The notes under the pieces are model-generated. The model made no database searches. It had not been told where the DNA came from and saw nothing but the letters and a program-made list of their open reading frames with translations. A stretch of 64,000 nucleotides of DNA from Nocardioides donggukensis. GTDB lineage: Bacteria > Actinomycetota > Actinomycetes > Propionibacteriales > Nocardioidaceae. The stretch's first letter is position 1. The number at the start of each line of letters is the position of its first letter. The position numbers and the translations under genes were made by a program. Positions 37,148 to 47,800 of the stretch are shown piece after piece. The stretch covers positions 682,001 through 746,000 of the forward strand of contig NZ_JACYXZ010000001.1 of assembly GCF_014842875.1 (NCBI RefSeq), given 5' to 3'.

Positions 37148-37914
37148 AACGGCTCGCCGGTGAACGGACCGCCGACGTGCGCCGCCTCGGCCTCGTCGTC
37201 GGGACCGACCGGCAGCCGGTCGGCGAACTCCTCGGCGTCGTCGCTCGGGTGGTAGCCCAGGTCGTGCCCCGGGCCCAGGTCCCACCAGGCGCGGGTGTTC
37301 GCCGAGATCCCGTAGAGCACGGCGAAGCCGGGCGCGGTCGCGCCCAGCGCGGCGTCGACCATCCGCACGCAGTCGTCGTGGGAGAGCCACGTGGCCAGGT
37401 GGCGCCGGGTCTCCGGCACCGGGAGGAACGAGCCGATCCGGCAGGCCACGGCGTCGATGCCGTAGCGATCGGCGTACAGGCTCAGCAGCGCCTCGGCGGC
37501 GACCTTGCCCACGCCGTAGAACGTGTCCGGGCGGGGGCGCGTCTCGCCGAGGAGGTCGGTGCGGGGGGTCCGGCCGACGGCGTGGTTGGACGAGGCGTAG
37601 ACGATCCGGTCGACCTGGTGGGCCAGCATCGCGTCGAGCAGCGCCGCGGTGGTCACCACGTGGCTGGTCAGCGCGTCGGGGAGGGCCGCCTCGCCCGGGT
37701 GCCCGGCCAGGTGGACGACCGCGTCCAGCGGCTCGGCCGCGAACACGTCGAGCACCGCGTCGGGGTCCGCGCAGTCCCCGGTGTGCCAGGAGCCGTCGAA
37801 GCCGTCGGCGGCCGGCAGCCGGTCGAAGCCCACCACCTCGTGCCCGCGGTCGACGAGGCCGGGCAGCAGGACCCGGCCGATGCTCCCGGCGGCGCCGGTC
37901 ACCAGGACCCTCAT
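37123..37914 (-). CDS. NAD-dependent epimerase/dehydratase family protein
   Basis: A 263-residue extended short-chain dehydrogenase. The Rossmann motif VTGAAGSIGRVLLPGL is at residue 5, VVHLAGHP near 65, YASSNHAVG near 105, and the catalytic pair in YGVGKVAAE near 130. Short length and residue pattern are like uronate dehydrogenases. The substrate is uncertain. The ATG at 37914 overlaps the stop of the upstream lipoprotein gene, indicating an operon. Confidence 0.85.
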   Translation of the reverse strand: MRVLVTGAAGSIGRVLLPGLVDRGHEVVGFDRLPAADGFDGSWHTGDCADPDAVLDVFAAEPLDAVVHLAGHPGEAALPDALTSHVVTTAALLDAMLAHQVDRIVYASSNHAVGRTPRTDLLGETRPRPDTFYGVGKVAAEALLSLYADRYGIDAVACRIGSFLPVPETRRHLATWLSHDDCVRMVDAALGATAPGFAVLYGISANTRAWWDLGPGHDLGYHPSDDAEEFADRLPVGPDDEAEAAHVGGPFTGEPFYRPALGS

Positions 37915-38474
37915 CGGCACCGCTTCCGGGTCCGCAGCCGCTCGGCGACGTGGCCGGTGCCGCTGGCTCCGCGGTCGTCGGTCCAGGTCACGTCGATGGA
38001 GTCCCAGGCCCCGGGCTTCTCGACCTGCATCCGCAGGAACCAGTAGTAGGTCCGCCCCGGTCGCAGCTCGGCACCGGCCAGCGTGCGTCGCCCGTCCCAG
38101 TCCAGCCGGTCCCGGATGCTGCGGGGCGGCCGGGCGCCGAGCGTGAAGCCGGTCGACGACACCGCCTCCTCCGGCCGCCTGGTCACCAGCGACCGGGTCA
38201 CCGTGACGTTCTTCGCCGCCACCAGGTCGACGCCGGTCAGCCGGATCGGCCGGTCCACCTCGACCTCGTCCCACGTGAGGTAGGTGCCGGCGTTCTCCAG
38301 GCAGGCCCTCCCGGGTCCGTCGAAGCGCAGCGGGTCCTTCCCGGGGTCGGCACTGAGGGTGCGGCTGGTGGTGGTCTTCTGCTGGGGCACGGCGCCGGCG
38401 TCCGGGCTGCCCGTGCAGCCCGTCCCGGTGAGGAGCAGCGCGCCGCCGAGCAGGGAGGGGAGCATCCTGAGCAC
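37911..38474 (-). CDS. Putative lipoprotein, unknown function
   Basis: A 187-residue protein with a signal peptide (LRMLPSLLGGALLLTGTGC) ending in a lipobox-like LTGTGC; the following TGSPDAG is typical of a lipidated mature start. The rest has a beta-rich character (LTWDEVEVDRPIRLTGVDLV, RTYYWFLRMQVEKPG) with no domain I can name. I chose GTG 38474; ATG 38465 would also keep the signal peptide. It lies between the nucleoside phosphorylase and the epimerase genes on the same strand. Confidence 0.68.
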   Translation of the reverse strand: MLRMLPSLLGGALLLTGTGCTGSPDAGAVPQQKTTTSRTLSADPGKDPLRFDGPGRACLENAGTYLTWDEVEVDRPIRLTGVDLVAAKNVTVTRSLVTRRPEEAVSSTGFTLGARPPRSIRDRLDWDGRRTLAGAELRPGRTYYWFLRMQVEKPGAWDSIDVTWTDDRGASGTGHVAERLRTRKRCR

Positions 38475-38484
38475 GGGTCGCGCC

Positions 38485-39291
38485 TCAGATCCGGGGGACG
38501 ATCGTGCCGAGCAGGTCACCCATCCGCGCCGCCGCGGCCCGACCGGCCTCGAGCACCTCGGAGTGGTCCAGCGGCTCGCCCGAGATGCCCGCGGCGAGGT
38601 TGGTGACCAGGCTGATGCCCAGCACCTCCAGGCCGGCCTCGCGGGCCGCGATCGCCTCCAGCGTGGTGCTCATGCCGACCAGCTCGCCGCCGATCGCGCG
38701 GACCATCCCGATCTCGGCCGGGGTCTCGTAGTGCGGCCCGGGGAACTGCACGTACACCGCCTCGTCGAGGCTCGGGTCGACCGAGCGGCAGAGCTCGCGC
38801 AGCCGGGGCGAGTAGAGGTCGGTGAGGTCCACGAACGTGGCCCCGGCGATGGGGCTGGTCGCCGTCAGGTTGATGTGGTCGCTGATCAGGACCGGGGTGC
38901 CCGGCGTCCAGGTCTCCCGCAGCCCTCCGCAGCCGTTGGTGAGCACGATCGCGCGGCAGCCGGCGGCGGCCGCGGTGCGCACGCCGTGCACCACGGCGGC
39001 GACCCCGCGGCCCTCGTAGAAGTGGGTGCGGCTCAGGAAGACCAGCAGGTTCCGGTCGCCGGAGCGGATCGAGCGGATCCGCCCGGAGTGCCCGGCGACG
39101 GCCGCGGCCGAGAAGCCCGGCAGGTCGGTGGTCTCGATCTCCGCGGTCGCCTCGCCGAGGGCGTCGACGGCCGGCAGCCAGCCGGAGCCGAGCACCAGGG
39201 CGATGTCGTGCTGGGCGACGCCGGTGCGCTCGGCGAGGGCGTCGGCGGCCTCGCGGGCCAGCTGCTGGGGTGTCGTCGGGTTGTCGTCCAC
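38485..39291 (-). CDS. punA: Purine nucleoside phosphorylase (class II trimeric type)
   Basis: A 268-residue enzyme cleaving (deoxy)inosine and guanosine with phosphate. It shows LGSGWLPAVDAL (phosphate loop), HSGRIRSI, FLSRTHFYEGRG, LTNGCGGLRETWTPG and FPGPHYETPAEIGMVRAIGGELVGMST, all hallmarks of the mammalian-type trimeric PNP. The start GTG 39291 (VDDNPTTPQQL) is seven bases from a TAGGCT box. It provides (deoxy)ribose-1-phosphate for the neighbouring phosphohexomutase and deoC. Confidence 0.93.
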   Translation of the reverse strand: MDDNPTTPQQLAREAADALAERTGVAQHDIALVLGSGWLPAVDALGEATAEIETTDLPGFSAAAVAGHSGRIRSIRSGDRNLLVFLSRTHFYEGRGVAAVVHGVRTAAAAGCRAIVLTNGCGGLRETWTPGTPVLISDHINLTATSPIAGATFVDLTDLYSPRLRELCRSVDPSLDEAVYVQFPGPHYETPAEIGMVRAIGGELVGMSTTLEAIAAREAGLEVLGISLVTNLAAGISGEPLDHSEVLEAGRAAAARMGDLLGTIVPRI

Positions 39292-39298
39292 GGGGCGC

Positions 39299-39304
39299 AG
39301 CCTA
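39299..39304 (-). promoter_or_regulatory. Probable -10 box TAGGCT for the PNP gene, leaderless
   Basis: Minus-strand TAGGCT, seven bases, then GTG 39291. No ribosome site. Confidence 0.5.
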
Positions 39305-39339
39305 GTGCCCCGGAGCAGGCACTCGGACCGGAGTCGGGG

Positions 39340-39792
39340 TCACAGCCCGGTCGAGCGGCAGTCGCGCCCGCGCAGGGCGGCCACGTAGTCGGCCGGGGCG
39401 TCGGCCGCCTCCGCGGCGTCGGCCAGCACGCCCAGGTAGGACGCACTGGGCAGACCGCCCTCGAAGGCGTCGAGGACGTAGGCCCACGTGACCAGCTCCC
39501 CGGTGAGCGTGGAGACCCGCACCTTGGTCCGGCGGTAGAGCCCCGTGTCGGCCGACTCCCAACCGTCCAGGGCCGCGGCGTCCTCCTCGGTCACGTCGTA
39601 GACCGCGACGAAGACCTGCTCGAAGGAGTCCTGGACGATCGTGGCGAGCGCTCCGTCCCAGCCGTGCTCCTCGCCGCCGAAGGTCAGCCGCCACCCCTGG
39701 AGCCACCCCGTGGTGCGCATCGGGGAGTGCGGACAGCGCTCGCCCATCCGGGCCGGGTCGAGGTTCGTCCCGTAGGCGGCGTACAGGGTCAC
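39340..39792 (-). CDS. Gamma-glutamylcyclotransferase-fold protein
   Basis: A 150-residue GGCT-like protein. The signature YGTNLDPARM near residue 6 equals the YGSNL substrate loop, and LTFGGEEHGWDGALATI follows near 45. The acidic residue in GWESADTGLYRR near 82 is a candidate for the family's catalytic Glu. Members cleave gamma-glutamyl amines or peptides; the substrate is unknown. Start GTG 39792, seven bases from a TACCCT box. Confidence 0.8.
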   Translation of the reverse strand: MTLYAAYGTNLDPARMGERCPHSPMRTTGWLQGWRLTFGGEEHGWDGALATIVQDSFEQVFVAVYDVTEEDAAALDGWESADTGLYRRTKVRVSTLTGELVTWAYVLDAFEGGLPSASYLGVLADAAEAADAPADYVAALRGRDCRSTGL

Positions 39793-39799
39793 CTGCCGA

Positions 39800-39805
39800 A
39801 GGGTA
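39800..39805 (-). promoter_or_regulatory. Probable -10 box TACCCT for the GGCT-like gene, leaderless
   Basis: Minus-strand TACCCT, seven bases upstream of GTG 39792. Confidence 0.45.
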
Positions 39806-39838
39806 GTGCCTGCCTCGCGTCGAGGACGGTCCACCTCA

Positions 39839-39844
39839 TAGGCT
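39839..39844 (+). promoter_or_regulatory. Probable -10 box TAGGCT for lpdA, leaderless
   Basis: TAGGCT, seven bases, then GTG 39852. It shares a 59-base gap with the divergent GGCT-like gene's box. Confidence 0.5.
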
Positions 39845-39851
39845 GCACCCC

Positions 39852-41267
<1,416 letters not shown>

Positions 41268-41279
41268 TCGCGAGGCTCC

Positions 41280-42674
41280 ATGACTGAACACGTCGTCATC
41301 GTCGGCGGGGGACCCGGCGGCTACGAGTCGGCCCTGGTGGCCGCCCAGCTCGGCGCCGAGGTCACCGTCGTCGACTCCGACGGGCTCGGCGGCAGCGCGG
41401 TGCTCACCGACTGCGTGCCGAGCAAGACGCTGATCGCCACCGCCGAGGTGATGACCGAGGTGGCCGAGTCGTCCGAGCTCGGGGTCGTCTTCGAGAACCG
41501 CGAGGGCGACGTCGCCTCGGGGGTCAGCGTCGACCTGGCCCGGGTGAACGCCCGGGTGCTGAAGCTGGCCGAGGACCAGTCCGCCGACATCGCCCGCCGC
41601 CTGGAGCGCGAGGGGGTCGCGGTGGTGCGCGGTCGCGGCCGCCTGGCCGGGCCGCAGCGGGTGGTCGTGGACCTCCCGGACGGCGGGGAGCAGACGATCG
41701 ACGCCGACGCGATCCTGCTGGCCACCGGCGCGGCCCCGCGCACGCTGCCCACCGCCCAGCCCGACGGTGAGCGGATCCTCACCTGGGAGCAGGTCTACGG
41801 CATCACCGAGATGCCCAGCCGCCTGATCGTGGTCGGCTCCGGCGTCACCGGCGCCGAGTTCGCCAGTGCCTACCTCGCGCTCGGCATCGACGTCACGCTG
41901 GTCTCCTCCCGCGACCGGGTGCTGCCCGGTGAGGACGCCGACGCCGCCGAGGTGCTCGAGGACGTCCTCACCCGGCGCGGCATGCACGTGCTGTCGAAGT
42001 CCCGGATGGAGTCGGTCACCCGCTCCGGCGACGTCGTCACGGTCACCCTGACCGACGGGCGCACCGTCGAGGGCTCGCACTGCGTGCTGGCGCTCGGCTC
42101 GGTCCCGAAGACCGACGACCTCGGCCTCGAGGAGGCCGGGGTGGCGGTCGACGAGGCCGGCTTCGTGACCGTCGACCGGGTCTCCCGGACCACCGCCCGG
42201 GGGGTGTACGCCGCCGGCGACTGCACCGGGGTGCTGATGCTGGCGTCGGTGGCGGCCATGCAGGGCCGGATCGCGATGTGGCACTTCCTCGGCGACGCCG
42301 TGATGCCGCTGGACCTGCGCAAGGTCTCCTCCAACGTGTTCACCGCCCCGGAGATCGCCACCGTCGGCTGGTCCCAGCAGGCCGTCGACGAGGGCCAGAT
42401 CCGGGCCGAGGTGATCCGGCTGCCGCTGGCCGGCAACGCGCGGGCGAAGATGCAGGGCGTCCACGACGGCTTCGTCAAGCTGTTCTGCCGCCCGGGCACC
42501 GGGATCGTCGTGGGCGGCGTGGTCGTGGGCCCCCGGGCCTCGGAGCTGATCCACCCGCTCTCGATCGCGGTGGCCGAGTCGCTGACCGCGGACCAGCTGG
42601 CGCAGGCGTTCACCGTCTACCCGTCGATGAGCGGGTCCATCGCCGAGGCGGCCAGGCGGCTGCACCGGGTGTAG
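41280..42674 (+). CDS. NAD(P)H-quinone dehydrogenase (LpdA/Rv3303c-like), lacking one redox Cys
   Basis: A 464-residue flavoprotein of the disulfide reductase fold. FAD motif IVGGGPGGYESALVAAQLG. Where a true reductase has CxxxxC, this reads GGSAVLTDCVPSKTL, so the first cysteine is missing and thiol-disulfide chemistry is unlikely. NAD motif VVGSGVTGAEFASAYLALG. The C-terminus ends SMSGSIAEAARRL instead of the HPT..E catalytic segment. These traits fit the mycobacterial Rv3303c quinone reductase. It follows lpdA by 12 bases with a GAGG-like site. Confidence 0.87.
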   Translation: MTEHVVIVGGGPGGYESALVAAQLGAEVTVVDSDGLGGSAVLTDCVPSKTLIATAEVMTEVAESSELGVVFENREGDVASGVSVDLARVNARVLKLAEDQSADIARRLEREGVAVVRGRGRLAGPQRVVVDLPDGGEQTIDADAILLATGAAPRTLPTAQPDGERILTWEQVYGITEMPSRLIVVGSGVTGAEFASAYLALGIDVTLVSSRDRVLPGEDADAAEVLEDVLTRRGMHVLSKSRMESVTRSGDVVTVTLTDGRTVEGSHCVLALGSVPKTDDLGLEEAGVAVDEAGFVTVDRVSRTTARGVYAAGDCTGVLMLASVAAMQGRIAMWHFLGDAVMPLDLRKVSSNVFTAPEIATVGWSQQAVDEGQIRAEVIRLPLAGNARAKMQGVHDGFVKLFCRPGTGIVVGGVVVGPRASELIHPLSIAVAESLTADQLAQAFTVYPSMSGSIAEAARRLHRV

Positions 42675-42680
42675 GTCGGG

Positions 42681-43502
42681 TCAGAAGCCGCCGAAGTCGA
42701 AGCCGCCGCCGAAGTCGCCCCCGAAGTCGCCGCCGCCGCCCCCGCCGCCGAAGTCGCCGCCGCCCCCGAAGTCGCCGCCGTCACCACCGCCGACGTCGGT
42801 CCCGGACCAGTCCTCGCCGCCGGCCACCGCGGCGGGGCCCCACCAGCCGCCCATCATCGAGCCGAGCAGGAAGCCCGGGAAGAGCCCGTTCATCGCGTAG
42901 GAGCCGTAGTAGCCGTTGGCGTAGGCGCCGTACGTCGGGCCGCCGTCGTACCAGGGCACCATCCGGTTGCCCTCACGCACCCGCCGGGTGTCGGGCTCGG
43001 CGCCGACCCGCAGCCGGTCGGCGTCGGCCAGGCACACCGGCACCGGGCGCGGTACGCCGCCGGTCGGGGCCCAGTCGACGTCGGTCTGCGCCGGACCGTG
43101 CGCGGGGTTGAAGAAGCACGGTGGGCGGCGCTGGGGCAGGTCCTCGCCGGACTGCCGGGCCAGCACGCAGGCGTGGGCGTAGCGGCCGTCCTCGAGGGCG
43201 GTGGTGACCCCGGAGACGTCCTCGGCCCGGCGGGCGTCGGCGAGCAGGGCCTTGGCGTGCTCGTAGGAGTCGAGGGCCCGCTGGTAGTCCTGGCGCATCG
43301 GCTGGTCGAGGGTGGTGGTGAGGGTGTCGATGTGCAGCTCCTGGAGCTCCTCGCCGAACCGGGTCACGTCCTCCTCGGCGACCGCCGAGACCGCGGCCAG
43401 CTCGCGCTCCTGCTCGAGCGCGCGGGTCCGGTTCTGCCGCCCCTGGGACACCGCCAGGGCCGCCACGGCCAGCACCGCCAGCGCGAGCATGAACCAGAGC
43501 AT
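42681..43502 (-). CDS. Single-pass membrane protein with Gly/Phe/Asp-rich tail, unknown function
   Basis: A 273-residue protein. An N-terminal helix (MLWFMLALAVLAVAALAV) anchors it. A coiled-coil-like, Glu/Arg-rich region follows (about 20-110) with a Cys-containing stretch RYAHACVLA and RRPPCFFNPAHGPAQTDVDW. The last 55 residues are low-complexity GGGDFGGGG repeats ending FDFGGF. I do not recognise the family, though the Gly tail resembles those on TPM/YgcG-type proteins. Start ATG 43502; upstream GTG codons are alternatives. The end is convergent with the quinone reductase, six bases apart. Confidence 0.7.
   Translation of the reverse strand: MLWFMLALAVLAVAALAVSQGRQNRTRALEQERELAAVSAVAEEDVTRFGEELQELHIDTLTTTLDQPMRQDYQRALDSYEHAKALLADARRAEDVSGVTTALEDGRYAHACVLARQSGEDLPQRRPPCFFNPAHGPAQTDVDWAPTGGVPRPVPVCLADADRLRVGAEPDTRRVREGNRMVPWYDGGPTYGAYANGYYGSYAMNGLFPGFLLGSMMGGWWGPAAVAGGEDWSGTDVGGGDGGDFGGGGDFGGGGGGGDFGGDFGGGFDFGGF
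42683..42790. repeat. Low-complexity coding repeat (Gly-Asp-Phe)
   Basis: Repeated GCCGCCGAAGTC-type units encode the GGGDFGG tail of the minus-strand gene. Unit lengths vary and no spacers are present, so this is codon-level repetition and prone to slippage, not a mobile or CRISPR repeat. Confidence 0.8.
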
Positions 43503-43632
43503 GTCCTCGACGGTAGCAACCCGCGCGGAATCACGGATCTGTAATTCACCGGGTTCCATGGACAGGCCGGAAACGCCCGTGGTCCCATCGATTCGCCACA
43601 CCCGTCACAACAGTCCCACGAGAGAGACCACC

Positions 43633-44823
43633 ATGTCGCGCGGCACCGCCGTCCCCCTGCTCGGCCTCGCGCTGACCCTGTTTCTGGCCCTCGTGACCCC
43701 GGCGTCCGCGGCCGGCACCCAGACCTACCCGATGCCGCGCACCGGGACCGTCACGATCGCCGGCCACGGCTACGGCCACGGCCACGGCATGTCGCAGTAC
43801 GGCGCCGAGGGTGCCGCCCGGCAGGGGCTGGGCTGGCCGCAGATCGTGCGCTTCTACTACCCCGGCACCACGGTCCGGACCAGGAACCCGCGGGTCCGGG
43901 TGCTGATCAGCGCCGACACGTCCCGCGACGTCGTGGTCAGCCCCCGCAGCGGCCTGCGGGCCAGGGACACCGGCAGCGGCGAGACCTGGCAGCTGCCGGA
44001 GAACGGGGCGGACCGCTGGCGGTTCGACGTGGCCGGCTCCGGTCGGACCGCGCTGGCCTACCGCAAGGGCGGCACCTGGCGGCGGTTCGCCCTGCTCGAG
44101 GGGGACGGCTTCTTCGCCGCGAAGGGCAAGCCGATCCGGCTGCACCTGGGCACCACCTCCAAGCTCTACCGCGGGCGGCTGTTCTCGGCCCGTCCGAGCG
44201 CGGGATCGACCGACCGGGACACGGTCAACGCACTCCGGCTGAACGCCTACGTCAAGGGCGTCGTGCCGCACGAGATCCCGGTGTCGTGGCAGCCGGCGGC
44301 GGTGCGAGCCCAGGCGGTCGCGGCGCGCACCTACGCGGCGTACGAGCGCGGCCACCCGCGGGCCGGGCACTACCAGCTGTGCGACACCTCCTCCTGCCAG
44401 GTGTACGGCGGCTACGGCGCCGAGGACCCGCGCTCCAACGACGCCGTCCGGGCCACCCGGAAGAGGATCCTGGTCGACTCCTCGGGCGAGCCTGCGTTCA
44501 CCCAGTTCGGCTCCAGCAACGGCGGCTGGACGTCGGCCAACCGGTTCTCCTACCTGCCGGCGCAGCAGGACCCCTACGACGGCTGGTCCGGCAACCCCGT
44601 GCACGACTGGAGGGTGAGGATGGACGTCTCCCGGATCGAGAAGGCGTTCCCGGCGCTCGGCAACCTGCGTGAGATCCGGGTGACCGAGCGCGACGGCAAC
44701 GGCCAGTGGGGCGGCCGGGTCCGGACCCTGGTGCTCGACGGCGGCAAGGCCGACATCCGGGTCTCCGGTGACACCTTCCGGCTCCGGCTGGGCCTACGGT
44801 CGACCTGGTTCTCGTTCCCCTAG
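43633..44823 (+). CDS. Exported SpoIID/LytB domain protein
   Basis: A 396-residue secreted protein. The signal peptide ends near ASAAGTQTYP (residue about 27). IAGHGYGHGHGMSQYGAEGAARQG is the conserved SpoIID-type start, and LNAYVKGVVPHEIPVSWQPAAVRAQAVAARTYAA near residue 205-240 is the SpoIID/LytB core with its catalytic Glu. In spore formers SpoIID is a peptidoglycan lytic transglycosylase; in actinobacteria these are cell-wall or amidase-enhancer-like proteins. Start ATG 43633. Its last bases overlap the convergent pyc gene's stop. Confidence 0.88.
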   Translation: MSRGTAVPLLGLALTLFLALVTPASAAGTQTYPMPRTGTVTIAGHGYGHGHGMSQYGAEGAARQGLGWPQIVRFYYPGTTVRTRNPRVRVLISADTSRDVVVSPRSGLRARDTGSGETWQLPENGADRWRFDVAGSGRTALAYRKGGTWRRFALLEGDGFFAAKGKPIRLHLGTTSKLYRGRLFSARPSAGSTDRDTVNALRLNAYVKGVVPHEIPVSWQPAAVRAQAVAARTYAAYERGHPRAGHYQLCDTSSCQVYGGYGAEDPRSNDAVRATRKRILVDSSGEPAFTQFGSSNGGWTSANRFSYLPAQQDPYDGWSGNPVHDWRVRMDVSRIEKAFPALGNLREIRVTERDGNGQWGGRVRTLVLDGGKADIRVSGDTFRLRLGLRSTWFSFP

Positions 44824-47800
44824 GCCTGGAGCACCAGGATCAGGTCGCCGCCCTCGACGGACCGGGTGCCCGACAGCGCCACCCGGGAGACCGTGCCGGA
44901 GACCGGCGCGGTGATGGCCGCCTCCATCTTCATGGCCTCGATCGTGGCGAGCACGGCTCCGGCCTCGACCTGGTCGCCCTCGGCGACCGAGACCGTCACC
45001 ACGCCCTGGAACGGCGCGGCCACCTGGCCGTGGTCCGACGGGTCGGCCTTCTCGGTCGCCGGCACCTCGGCGGCGACGTTCCGGTCCCGGATGCTGATCG
45101 GGCGGAGCTGCCCGTTCAGCGTGCACATCACGCTGCGGTAGCCGCGCTCGTCCGGCTCGCCGATCGCCTGCAGGCCGACCAGCAGCCGCTTGCCTCGGGC
45201 GAGGTCGACCTCGTGCTCCTCGCCGGCGTCGAGACCGTAGAGGTAGTCGATGGTCGGGAGCACCGAGGTGTCGCCGTACCGCTCCCGGGACTCCGCGAAC
45301 TCCCGGGTGGGCCCGGGGAACAGCAGCTCGTTCAGCGTGGACTGCCGGTGCTCCGCCAGGCCCTGGCGCTGCGCGTCGCTGAGCTCCTCCTGGGCGTGCC
45401 GGACGGTGCGGCCCTCGAGCGCCTTGGTCCGGAACGGCTCGGGCCAGCCGCCGGGCGGGTCGCCGAGCTCGCCGGAGAGGAAGCCGATCACCGAGTCGGG
45501 GATGTCGTAGCTGCCCGGGTCCTCGGCGAACTCCTGCGGGTCGGCCCCGGCCGCGACCAGGTGCAGGGCCAGGTCGCCGACCACCTTGGAGGACGGCGTC
45601 ACCTTCACGATGTTGCCGAGGATGTCGTTGGCGGCGGCGTACATGTCCTCGATCTGCTCGAACTTCTCGCCGAGCCCGAGCGCGATCGCCTGCTGGCGCA
45701 GGTTCGAGAGCTGGCCGCCGGGGATCTCGTGGGTGTAGACCCGGCCGGTCGGGGAGGGCAGGCCGGACTCGAACGGCGCGTAGACCCGGCGGGTGGCCTC
45801 CCAGTAGGGCTCGAGCGAGCAGACCGCCTCCAGCGACAGGCCGGTCTCCCGGTCGGAGTGGTCGGTGGCGCTGACCAGGGCCGAGAGCGGCGGCTGCGAG
45901 GTGGTGCCGGCCATCGAGGCGGTGGCGGCGTCGACCGCGTCCACCCCGGCGTCGATCGCGGTCAGCAGCGTGCCGAGCTGCCCCCCGGGGGTGTCGTGCG
46001 TGTGCAGGTGCACGGGCAGGTCGAACTCGCGCCGCAGCGCCGTGACCAGCGTCCGCGCGGCCGGCGCCCGCAGCAGGCCGGCCATGTCCTTGATGGCGAG
46101 CACGTGCGCGCCGGCGTCGACGATCCGCTCGGCCAGCTTCAGGTAGTAGTCGAGCGTGTACAGCCGCTCGCCGGGGTCGGAGAGGTCGCCGGTGTAGCAG
46201 AGCGCCACCTCCGCGACCGCGGTGCCGGTGCCGCGCACCGCCTCGATCGCCGGGCGCATCTGCTCGGTGTCGTTGAGCGCGTCGAAGATCCGGAACACGT
46301 CGATCCCGGTGGCCGCGGCCTCCTCGACGAAGGCGTCGGTGACCTCGGTGGGGTACGGCGTGTAGCCGACCGTGTTCCGCCCGCGGAGCAGCATCTGCAG
46401 GCAGATGTTCGGAACCGCCTGGCGCAGCGAGGCGAGCCGCTCCCACGGGTCCTCGGCGAGGAACCGCAGCGACACGTCGTACGTCGCCCCGCCCCACGCC
46501 TCCAGGGACCAGAGCTCGGGGGTCAGCCGGGCGACGTGGCCGGCTACGCCGAGCAGGTCGCGGGTCCGGACCCGGGTGGCGAGCAGGCTCTGGTGGGCGT
46601 CGCGGAACGTGGTGTCGGTGACCGCCACGCCCGGACGCTCGCGCAGGGCGGCGGCGAAGCCGTCCGGGCCGAGCCGGACCAGCTCCTGGCGGGAGCCGTC
46701 CGGGGCGGGCACGTCGAGGTCCAACGTCGGCAGCTTCAGGGCCGGGTCCAGCCGGGTCGGCGCCGGGCCGTGCGGCTGGTTGACGGTGACGTCGGCGAGG
46801 TAGGTGAGCAGCTTGGTGCCGCGGTCCCCGCTGGCGCGGGCGGTGAGCAGCTGCGGGTGGTCCTCGATGAACGAGGTGGTGACCCGGCCGGCCTGGAAGT
46901 CGGGGTCGGTGAGGACGGCCTCGAGGAAGGCGATGTTCGTGGACACGCCGCGGATCCGGAACTCGGCGACCGCGCGGCGGGCCTTGTCGACGGCCAGCTC
47001 GAACGTCCGGCCCCGGCAGGTCAGCTTGGCCAGCATCGAGTCGAAGTGGGCCGAGACCTCGGCGCCGGTGTAGGTCGTGCCGCCGTCGAGGCGGACGCCG
47101 GGGCCGCCGGGGGAGCGGTAGGTGGTGATCTTGCCGGTGTCCGGGCGGAACCCGTTGGCGGGGTCCTCGGTGGTGATCCGGCACTGCAGGGCGGCGCCGC
47201 GGACGGAGATGCCGTCCTGGGCCAGGCCGAGGTCGGCGAGCGTGGCTCCGGCCGCGATCCGCATCTGCGACTGGACCAGGTCGACGTCGGTGACCTCCTC
47301 GGTCACCGTGTGCTCGACCTGGATCCGCGGGTTCATCTCGATGAACACGTAGGAGCCGTCGGGGGAGAGCAGGAACTCGACCGTCCCGGCGTTGCGGTAG
47401 CCGATCTCCCGGGCGAAGCGGACCGCGTCGGCGCACATCCGGTCCCGCAGGTCCGGGTCGAGGTTCGGCGCCGGGGCGATCTCGACGACCTTCTGGTGCC
47501 GGCGCTGGACCGAGCAGTCGCGCTCGAAGAGGTGGATCACCCCGTCCTCGGCCCCGGTCCCGTCGCTGAGGATCTGCACCTCGATGTGCCGCGGCTCGAC
47601 GACGGCTTGCTCGATGAACACGGTCGGGTCGCCGAAGGCGCCCTCGGCCTCGCGCATGCAGGTCTCGACGGCCTCGCGCAGGGAGTCGGGGTCGTCGACG
47701 CGCCGCATCCCCCGCCCGCCGCCCCCGGCGACGGCCTTGACGAACAGCGGGAACGGCATCTCGCTCGCCGAGGAGACCAGCGCCTCGACGTCGGTGGAGG

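Noticed and set aside
42683..42790. Repeated GCCGAAGTCGCC units as a possible CRISPR or satellite
   Set aside because: Units vary in length, lack spacers and translate into the Gly-Asp-Phe tail of a gene.
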